Positions 52,266 through 61,198 of a stretch of DNA of 64,000 bases are shown here, in pieces. Source of the stretch: Amesomyces nigricolor. Its lineage: Eukaryota; Ascomycota; Sordariomycetes; Sordariales; Chaetomiaceae. Where the stretch lies: the NCBI GenBank assembly GCA_004802645.1, contig SRKS01000001.1:3162001-3226000 (forward strand), given 5' to 3'. The position numbers and the translations under genes were made by a program. The notes under the pieces are model-generated. The model saw nothing but the letters and a program-made list of their open reading frames with translations. It did no database searches and was not told the origin of the DNA. Position 1 is the stretch's first letter, and each line of letters opens with the position of its first letter.

Positions 52266-53371
52266 CTATAAGATACTAAACGGACTCTTCGCCATCTCTG
52301 GGCTGCGCGGACTCATGGGCAGAGCAAACAAGTCCTCTTCATTTGGATCCTCGGCCCCGGCTCCCACCCCGGCGGCCGGAGCGACACCCCCCATGATAGC
52401 GTTCAGCGACCCGACACCGCCACCGATAGCCGACGTGGCAATGCTGGTAGCCGGCGGAGAAATAACCGTGACCAACGGCTGTGTCCGAGTTACGTGTGCG
52501 CTTTTCGCGGCTGCTAAACCCGTTAACAACAAGATCCCCCTCGTTTCCCCCCAACCCCCTACGAAAAACAAACAATGAATCACATACCCTGCGTAGCAGC
52601 CGCCAACTCCGCCGGACTAGTCGCCAACTTCAACCCCCTCAACTTCTCCCCCAGCCTCCCACCCACCGGACTCCTCGGACTCGCCGCCGGACCAGCCGAG
52701 CCCTGCGGGATATGCAGCCTAGTCGGCTGCGGCATGCCCGGGTGGTCCGGCGTCAGCCCAAAGTGGTTGACAATCCACTGCCGCTCCTGCATCGCCATCT
52801 CCAGCCCCACGCTCTCGCCGTTCTCGCGCATCTCGGCCGAGATCTCGTCCTGGAGCTGGGCCAGGCGCCGGCGCGCCCAGATGGTGTGGAGGACGCCGCG
52901 CTGACCGGTTTCTTGTTTGGAGGCGAGGGAAGGGGTGAAGATGGCGGGGAGGGGTTTGGTGTGGAGGGTGGGGGGTGGGTGTGTTCCGTTGCTTTTGGGA
53001 CTGGTTCCTTGGGTGGGTGTGATGGTGACAAGCGGTGGGATGGCGGCGCCTGGGGGGAGGAGGAAGTACAGCCGGCGGAGGTTAGTCCCGTCTTCGGGGT
53101 TAACGTCGCGGATTGGGAGTACCATTCCCATGCCATCCCATGATACGTCCCAGTCATCTAGCTCGCTGTTGTTCTCAGAGCTGTCTGGCTGGTCTCCGGT
53201 GGAGGCCTCCCACTCAACCATGAGGATTTTGGTGCCATCGTTGCCCTTGCCAGTCTCGAACTCGAAGCGCGAGCGGGTTGAGCCTGAGGACGGTGTAATG
53301 GGCGTCACGACCACGTCCAACGGTTCGGGTGGCTCCAATGCAGGGGAGGTCTGCTTGTTGGAAGATGTCAT
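52266..53371 (-). CDS. Conserved-looking protein of unknown function
   Basis: Exons: 53371..52588 and 52513..52266, 74-bp intron (donor GTATGT, acceptor TTTAG); 343 residues. I do not recognise the family. It looks like a real gene because the intron joins two long frames in phase and the composition is protein-like: an N-terminal segment with TRSRFEFETGKGNDGTKIL and VEWEASTG, a DDWDVSWDG block, a predicted helical segment GVLHTIWARRRLAQLQDEIS and MAMQERQWIVNHFGLTPDHPG, then a Gly/Ala/Pro-rich tail ending EEDLFALPMSPRSPEMAKSP. No signal peptide or membrane segment. The ATG at 53371 was chosen as the first one after which composition is protein-like; the frame is open for another 99 bp upstream. 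Acceptor choice was set by phase, since the CACAG nearer the 3' side loses the frame. Confidence 0.7.
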
Positions 53372-56300
53372 GGCGTCTGATCTGTGGTAAAGGGGGGTGG
53401 AGTACAGAAGAGCCCGCCGGTGTCTGCCGTGGTCGTATCTGGCCCGGTCAGAACTAATACTCCAGTTCACGGTCCGGAGGCAGCAGCCTCGGCGCGGCAG
53501 CGGGTGTCGGATCAGGAACAGGAATGATCACCGGTCTGCGAAGAGCCGGGGAGCAGACAAAGACCGAAGGCGCTGGTACGCCGGGTCGGTTCCACGTCGC
53601 CGAAATCAAGACAAGCACGGCCTTAGGCAACGGTTCGCCGCGCCGAATGGCAGGTTGCGCAAGTGTTGAACCGCGGCAGGGGGGTTGGGAGAAGGTGGCA
53701 GTCGCCTGGCCGGTGTAATGTGCGGGCTAATATGAGACACACAAGTGGCCGCCAGAGGTGCGAGGTCTGGACAAGGGACAAGCGAGATGGGGGAACACCG
53801 ACAGCGAGGAGAGGAGAATTGGGGTTTCGAGAGACTGGATTCGTATGCTCAGAAGCCAGTGGCAGAAGTCAAGAAGAAAATTCAAAAGATGGCCAGGTCA
53901 AAGGCGGCAACGACGGAGAAAGCACATGGCAAAGAACCCCGCGACGAACCGCCATGTCTTCCCCACATTGGCCGGGCCCTCGGGGCCACAGGCTGCGAAG
54001 ACTCGGGGTGGCATCCAGAACAAGAGAGCAGGGGAAAAACCACGCGTTGGACTCGTCGGGACTGGCGGCGGCAACCAGGGGCAAGCTTACCACACAGAGA
54101 CTGACTGGGCAAAGCGGTTGTAGCAATCCAATGCACGCGCCGGTTGGAGCACACATTGTCTTGGCTGCCGAAGCAGCACAGGCTTGAGGACGATCTCTTG
54201 AAGAGCACTTACGAGTCTCTTGCTCATGAAACGCCACCAGAGGAGCCGCTCAAGGGACGGCTCTCCAACTCGATACAGAGACTTCCTCATGACACAGAAG
54301 AGAAAGGGCCACCATGAGACCTCGCTCTCGTTGGTGGGAGGCGAGGAATCATCATCAAGGCGCTTGTGTGTCTTCTTGAGGTGGGGAGAGGGGCAGTTAG
54401 CACCATGTCTGCTGCCAAAAATAACTCTAGAGCGGCTTGGCACCGAAATGGAACTGGAACACTTGCACCAGCCAACGGTCTTGGGACTTGAAGACCCACT
54501 CGGACCGGCCAGTCAACTGTGAAGTTCTTGTGGTGTTTGTCCTGTTTCGGGCGCCATGCCAGGAAAAATTGAGACCTTGCATAAGGCGATCTGTTTTGGA
54601 ACTTGAAGAGGCTTCGCTCGCTGGTATCTGATCATCTCCCCTGCCATTTGCTGCCAGATTGGACGAGGACATCTTCGAGTAAAGCAGATATCGTTGAAGT
54701 TGAGACGTTGACGGAATTTACAGCGCGAAGGACATCTACAAACCCCCTAGACGGCGGGCTCTCATCCTGTGATATGACCACGGTATGCGGCGGCCTTTAA
54801 TCTGCACAATTTCTTGAGCACTTTGGTTGCTGAGGGGGCCAGCGGAGGAGAAAGAGGAGAGCAGAAGGACAGCCGATGGCCCGTGGAATTGTCCGGAGCA
54901 TGCCTTGCATAAACGGCTGGACGCAGTTCCTCCAGTATGTTTCACTCAGGAAATATTCCAAACGAACCATGGACCGACCGCTCAACAGACCAAAGGCAGT
55001 CGCAAGCTGTCTTCTTTATGAAGCCCAGATTTAGTCTGAGCAGAAGCGCCCCCAAGGATCAACTGTGTCTCTGAATACTTCTTCTTCGAACCAGGGTTGG
55101 GAATCGACAAATATCGCTTTTCAACAACAGGGGCGCGGCAACACTCGATGGTGGTTTGAGGTGGCTTGGCTGATGGGCGTCATCAAAGCCAAGCCATGCT
55201 CTCTCGACTGGATGTCGGCCAGCGGGTTGACGGGCCGAAGGGGAGAGAGTGTGAGTTGAGTTCATGGTCCATGGTGGATCTCTCACTGAGGATATCGGTC
55301 TGGACCTCGCACTCTACAATCAGATGAGAGCAACCCCTTCTTTTATCAACAGATCAAGAGCTGTGAGAGGCGCCAAGGCACTTCCCGGTGGGCCGCGAAC
55401 TACTTGTTGTCGTCCGGGCCGGGTGGGTCGCTATCGCCGGCGCTTCTCCGGCATAGACACAGCCATACGGTCCACCGAACAGCAGCTCTTCGGGTTATCG
55501 TCGTCGGTCTCGGTGAAGGCCGGTAAATGTTAGTGGGGGTGAGACCGGGATCGGCAAGCGGTGATTGATGAGAGAGCACAGAGCAACACAAAGGAGACGG
55601 CAATCATAGGGCCGAGCAGGGGAGGTGGCGGCTTTTTGAACGACTCCACGGCCGAGACTCGGCCGAACCCGCTGGCCCCGGGCCCGGCCGTATTTGAAGG
55701 TTGCTCGCGGGAATGGCGCCGAAAGAGACAGGGCCAAGGCCGACGGTGGTACCAACTGCGCGAGGGGAAACGGGAGGCTAGGTTAGGCCCAATCACTGAG
55801 GCTAAGGCCGTGGGAACGGCGTGGGAGGGAACAGAGAACGGCCGGAGTAGGGCCGCAACAGGCCAGCTTGCTGGCAGATTTCCCCGTTTCGGCTGCAGAA
55901 GGCAGGCGAGAGCACACGGCTAAACTGCAGATTGGAGATAACGTTGGTTATCTCGACCTCCCACGGCACGAAGCGAGCAAACGGCGCGTCCCGGGCGATG
56001 ACGATGGGCTGCTGCGCGGCGGGATGGTTGGATCGCCTCGTCGCGTCTTGATGAGCTGAGGATGAGCTGAGAAGATATCTGTATGTCGTCAAGGCGCCGG
56101 CTGGTCCGTGGTGCTTGGGGGCACCTCTTTCATCCAAGCCGGATCGCTCTTCCGGAGCAGTGATGATGCTGGCGATGCAGTCGTGGGCACCAGACCATGT
56201 GACCGTTTCGCTGGCGGATGCCGTTCTCTGGCGGGAAATTGCTCAGTGGCTCCCGAGATGATATCCCCAACTGCCGATAGGGAGTTTCTGGCTCCTTGTG

Positions 56301-56569
56301 CTCCCTGTGCTCCCTGCGGACAGACCCAGGGTCCTGGCGTATGTACAACCATGGGTTTCACAGTCCGGAACGTGGTATTACCAAGCGCCATGAAACAGCA
56401 GCAATGATCGGCGGTTCCCTGGCAAAACTCGCAACAAGAACCTCTCCACGACGTGACCACGGTGACGCACTGGACGAGGGCTGGAACAGCGGAGGCAGAC
56501 GGAAAAAGAAAGCGAGTGAGACACGGGGCCGAGGCAGGGAGCCGTGGATGGCGATCTGGAGCCGGCCGA

Positions 56570-56615
56570 ACATTCTCTGGCAGCGGGAGCGGACATTCTC
56601 TGGCAGCGGAAGCGG
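56570..56615. repeat. Two tandem copies of a 23-bp unit
   Basis: Units at 56570-56592 and 56593-56615 (core ACATTCTCTGGCAGCGG), differing at one base. Local duplication of unknown meaning in the gene-free region. Confidence 0.8.
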
Positions 56616-58270
56616 ACATACCGAGACAGGTAGTCAGTCAACGTTGGACGCCACGTCTTGACTGGAAGTTGAGGTCAGCCATGGCCAGAACAAGATCATC
56701 GTTCGAGGTTGGGAGGAGTGGTGAGGAGTGGACGAAAGAGGCAGCACCGCGTTTCTAGTGGAAAGTCTGTGACGAAGCTACTGTGGAGTTTAGGGAGTGG
56801 TCACCCCACGGGAGGGCCCGTCGGGGATAGATGGATGGTTCTAGAGTGTGAACGGGCTCTTGTCGTGTTCCATGTCTAGTTGACAGTCGGTGATTTCGAG
56901 GTGGCTCCCATTGGTCCATCCAATGGTTTGGCTGCGGCTAAATTGCGACGTGCCCGTGGAGTCTGCAGCCAAGCCTGCCCACGCGGGGTTGCGCTACTCC
57001 ACAGCGAGTGGGACCTGTTAGGATCTCTCCCTCTCCCTCCGCTCTTCCTCGGCCCGACAAACATCGTCGACTATCACATCACCCGCCAACTCAGGTACCC
57101 TGTACGAAGCCGCAAGCCCAACGCCCTTCCCGGACGGGGGAACAAGCACAGAAGGACGCTGAACAGGCCCGAATGGGGCTTCTTTTGGGACGCTGCCCCG
57201 ATGAAACGCAAGCAATCCCTGCGCTGTCCCTGCGCTGTCCCTGTGCTGCGTTAGCCGGGTACTTGCTCATTTTGAGAATACACCAGACGCTTGGTGGTTT
57301 AAAATTGCTAACATCAAAGTACCCCCCTCGCACACCCAGGGACGCCCCCCCTGCTCCCCTCGCTCCTGGCACACGCGCATTTGGCCGGGCCCCAGCATCT
57401 CTCCACATTTACGCCGGCCAAACCGCCGTGGCCCATCGCCGTCCACAGTCTCTCCAGCGACTCCGTCGTCTCCATCGCCCACATCGCGCACATCGCGCCA
57501 GCCCTCCCATTCCCTTGTTTCACCACTACCCATTCCGCGTTTTCGACTTCCAGGGAATACCCAACAGCCCATCCCAACGGCGCGCGGCTCTGTCTCCCGT
57601 TCATCCACCACCGCCGCCTGCCCCATCTCGCCAATTCTCTTCGGTGAACCATTCCATTGGCCCCCAGCCTGTGGCTCTCGTTTCTCTGTCGAATTCGGCC
57701 CTTGCCGGTCCTGGCCCCCGTTCTCGCCTCCTCTCTTCTCGCTCTCCTCTCTTGCGCTTCCCTTTTCCACCTCACCCCCCACACCCTCCCAAAACAGGCC
57801 CGATCCAAGTTCCCATTCCCCGTCCCGACCCGTCGCGCCCGGCCCCTTCTCTGCCTCTGTCGCTCCCGGAGCATCGTCCATCTCGACCATCCCTCCAACC
57901 ATCAACCGCCGCCGCTCCCGTGCGCGCCTCGTCCGCCATCTTCCGACTCACTTTTCCTTCCATCCTCGACAATTTCCATTCGCTCACAAGGCGCCCCATC
58001 CCGTGCCAACCTCCCCGCGAGGCCGTCCGCCGACCGACACTCGTTCCCTTCCGACCGCAGCGCGATACGGGAGGACCGTGTCGTTGTCTTTGATTGAGAG
58101 AAGGAAAAGAGGAGGACATCTTCGCGTCCCTGTTGGATTGTCGCGCCTTCTCCGAGCCATTCGAGTATTGCGCGATTATTACCTTCGCTCCGTCTTCCCA
58201 ACTCGTCACCCGATCGGTCACGAGTCCCCCGTTTCAACACCATCTACGTCCCACCACCGATGCTTCGACC

Positions 58271-58321
58271 ATGAGCGAATTGCAAATACCCTCTTTTACG
58301 AACATTCCGCTGTTTCAGTGA
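58271..58321 (+). promoter_or_regulatory. Possible upstream ORF in the leader of the F-box gene
   Basis: ATG to TGA of 17 codons (MSELQIPSFTNIPLFQ), 107 bp before the main start codon. The ATG context (CGACCATGAG) is acceptable and the peptide reads like a protein N-terminus, so it could also be a first coding exon whose junction I could not find. Whether it is in the mRNA is unknown. Confidence 0.35.
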
Positions 58322-58428
58322 AGGAGAGAGACAATCCTCGGCCCCCGATCCGCATGCTGCTCTGACTTCGACGGGGCGTCCATCTTGACCCAGCCTGCGG
58401 CTGCATTGCCGTCGCGCAGCCATAAACC

Positions 58429-60041
58429 ATGGAGCATTTACACGTAACAGAATTCGGTTCCGACCGGTTTTTGGAGAAGTTGAACCAGTCGCGAACCAAT
58501 GCGACGCCATCAGATGCTCCCGCTGGGAGCCATTTGCAATCGCAGTTCATCTTGCCCATTCGCGGGTCAGCCTTTTCGGAACAAGAAGGGGCTGTCGCCA
58601 AAGCGAATGAACAGAAACGCAGGGGGTTTGGTTTCTTGCGGAACAAGTTCCATGGCAAGGCGTCCTCTGGGAGCAGTTTCGATCATTATGAACCGAGAAC
58701 CTCGTCAACCTATCCGACCACCACGAAGCGGAGGTGAGCATCTCGCCCGCCCGGCCATGCTTCCGTCCGTCAAGAGCTAACTCGTGCTCCTTCAGTTTTA
58801 CCTTTGACCAGCTGTTTGCCGCCCTCCCGAGCGAACTACAGGTCGAGATCCTTGCATCGCTTCCGCTCTCCGACGTGCTGAATCTTCGCCGAACCTCGAG
58901 ATTCTTCCATGCCCTTGTGTCGATGAACGAGACCCCGATCACACGCTACCATCTCGCCCACCATATCCCCGCATACGCGAAGCGCCTTTACCCACCACCA
59001 ACAGAAGTTCCTCTCAACTTCCACTATCTCTGCGGGATATGGCACCGCCTACACGTCGCTGCCAAGATGTCATACTTGATCTGTGAGTGGGCATCCAAGG
59101 AGCTATTCCTTAGGAACACAGAGGAGAAGAAGAAGGAGTTTGCCCCGCAAAGGGAACGCATGCGCCGCCGCCTGATCCCACGCGTCTTCACCATATTCCA
59201 TTTCTTCGAGACATTTCGAAAGCTACACCTCCAATACCTCGCCGAGAACGACGGAAACGGGTTGCACAATACGCCACAGGTCCTCCGTCAAATCGAGTCC
59301 CAGATCCTCAGCATGTACGACGACCGAACCCTCTTAGGAGTCCACGAGGTTTTCCCCCTCGTCATGGCTTCCTTTGACCGCCGTCTTCGCCCGCCATCCT
59401 ATGTCGGTCGCGTGGAGCGATCGTTGAGGGGTTATCTGAGGGAGAAGCCGCCCGAGGAGGTTCACGTCGCCATTCTCTGCCTTGGCGGCATGCGCCAAGT
59501 AGAGAAGATCTGGGAGGTCAAGGGCTACAACACTCGACGGGCTGCCGTCGACACATGGTATGCTTCCGTCAACCGGGAGACGCCCGTTGAGCCAGAACCG
59601 AAGAGGCGGCGTGGCATGCTGGGTCTGAAGCGGAAAAAGTCGTCACTTGTACTGGGGAAGACGACCTCGAACGACTTTAACTCCATGGCGAGAACCTCGA
59701 GCAATTCAAGTGTGGCTTATGGGAAACAGCCCGAGAGCTTGGTGTTCCATACAAGTCTCGCTGCCGGCATGCCCATGGGACCCCTGGGCAAGGAAGAGAC
59801 TGGATTGCTACTGGGTGACCTCCCAGGCCTCCGCCAGATATGGTGCGAAACAGCCGAAGCAATGATCCTGGAGCGAAAAATTGTCGATCGGCCCCAAGAT
59901 ATCCGGCGCAACACCCAGATGCTTACCGACCTCATCCGCGAAGATACCCTAGAAGAGGAGGATCAGTGGTTGTACGGCACCGTCGTCCACGACTCGGTCC
60001 GGCCAAACCTGGACGCGATTGAGGAAGATCCTCTCGAATAG
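58429..60041 (+). CDS. F-box protein
   Basis: Exons: 58429..58733 and 58796..60041 with a 62-bp intron; 516 residues. After an N-terminal region with a basic segment (KRRGFGFLRNKFHGKAS) comes the F-box (about 101-145): SFTFDQLFAALPSELQVEIL and LASLPLSDVLNLRRTSRFFHAL. The remaining ~370 residues are mainly helical, with WHRLHVAAKMSYLICEWASK, RVFTIFHFFETFRKLHLQYL and a basic linker KRRRGMLGLKRKKSS, and end in the acidic DAIEEDPLE. No WD40 or LRR repeats are visible, so the substrate-binding part is of unknown type. F-box proteins normally recruit targets to an SCF ubiquitin ligase; the target is unknown. Reading exon 2 alone adds a false start at 58734. Confidence 0.9.
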
Positions 60042-61198
60042 CAATAACTTATCCGACCATCCCGAATTTTACCTTCTGATTTACACCCCCCTCTCACCGA
60101 TCGAGAGGGTTGGGGAGGCGGGCCACGCTGCCCCTTTTCTATCTACCACTTAATCTTCCAACATCTCTTCCGCCAGATCAAAGCCTGTTCCGGGACTATT
60201 GACAGCGCGTCTCACCGTCAACCGACGAAACCAACACTTTCTTATGTCTGAGCAAATTTGGATTGTCCGGAGACAAAAGGCATTTACAAGGCGTTGTGGC
60301 TATTTTCATTATTTTTTCTGCTGTTCCGACATGTTCGGGGATCTCGGGCGAGAGATCAGCATGGGCGAGCCAGGTGTACCGGATGCTTCTTTCCTGTTCT
60401 TCTTTTTTTTTGGTGTATTTCTGGACTATCCAAGAGGCAATGAGCGCCCTGGACCTTCTTCGCTTTTTTTTTTTTTTTTTGGTTCGCTGTATTCCTACCT
60501 AGGACTCGAGAAACCTCGCTTTCCTTTACCTATCTTACCGATCTGGTTGCTGCGGTAGATACACGTCAGGGTATCGTTTGGAAGCTCGACAGAGCAAGGT
60601 CGGATCACTCAGGTCTCGGCCGTTCCCGCAAAGGGGGCAGGCCAGATAGCCACGATAGATTGGCGTCTGGTCATCCAATATGCAGATGTAATTCAGAGAA
60701 CTCAGTGCTCTATCTGACTCGTACGCGTTCCTGCAAAGAAGACGTGATCAGCCCCTACACTCATCTTTCCACTTGTCGTATTGAAAACATTGTAGAGGTG
60801 CTGTAATCCCATGAATTCAACGCCAGGCATGATGATAATGGCCAGGCCGAGTCTCGTACAAATCATGCCCGCACCAGATGACATATCTAAATAGCTGATA
60901 GCAAGCTCCACGAAAGATAAACCATCATAACAAATAGAGTACAAAAAATATCCCCAAACACCGGCCTCGTACATGCATGCATCCTTTCTTTGCTAGATTT
61001 TGAAACCAGAAAACCCCCCTTTCCCAACCCACCATTTTTCTTTCCCAATCCCAGTGCCTCCCTCCCCAGGAGTTCAGACCGTGCTGAACCGAGAAAAATG
61101 AAACATCGCCAAGGAAACCAGGTAGCCCACAACAGCTTCCCCCCCTTTCCACCCCACTTTTCACCTCCCTTTCCACCTCCCAATTTTCCCCTCCCCAT
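60042..61198. other. Convergent intergenic region
   Basis: 1.16 kb between the F-box gene and the AT-hook gene. It has several T runs, including T17 at 60464-60480, and no recognisable gene. Confidence 0.55.

Larger units (their letters stand above)
53372..58428. other. 5-kb region without a recognisable gene
   Basis: Between the divergent genes at 53371 and 58429. Both strands carry only short frames with biased, non-protein-like composition. It is not AT-rich, so it does not look like a RIP-mutated transposon. It holds a 23-bp direct duplication (56570-56615), and from about 57300 on it is strongly C/T-rich, as expected of a long 5' leader for the F-box gene, with a possible upstream ORF at 58271. 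Confidence 0.5.

Noticed and set aside
57008..58093. A 361-codon plus-strand frame, very rich in Pro, Ser and Arg
   Set aside because: It lies in C/T-rich leader sequence, has the composition expected from base bias in several overlapping frames at once, and shows no domain.
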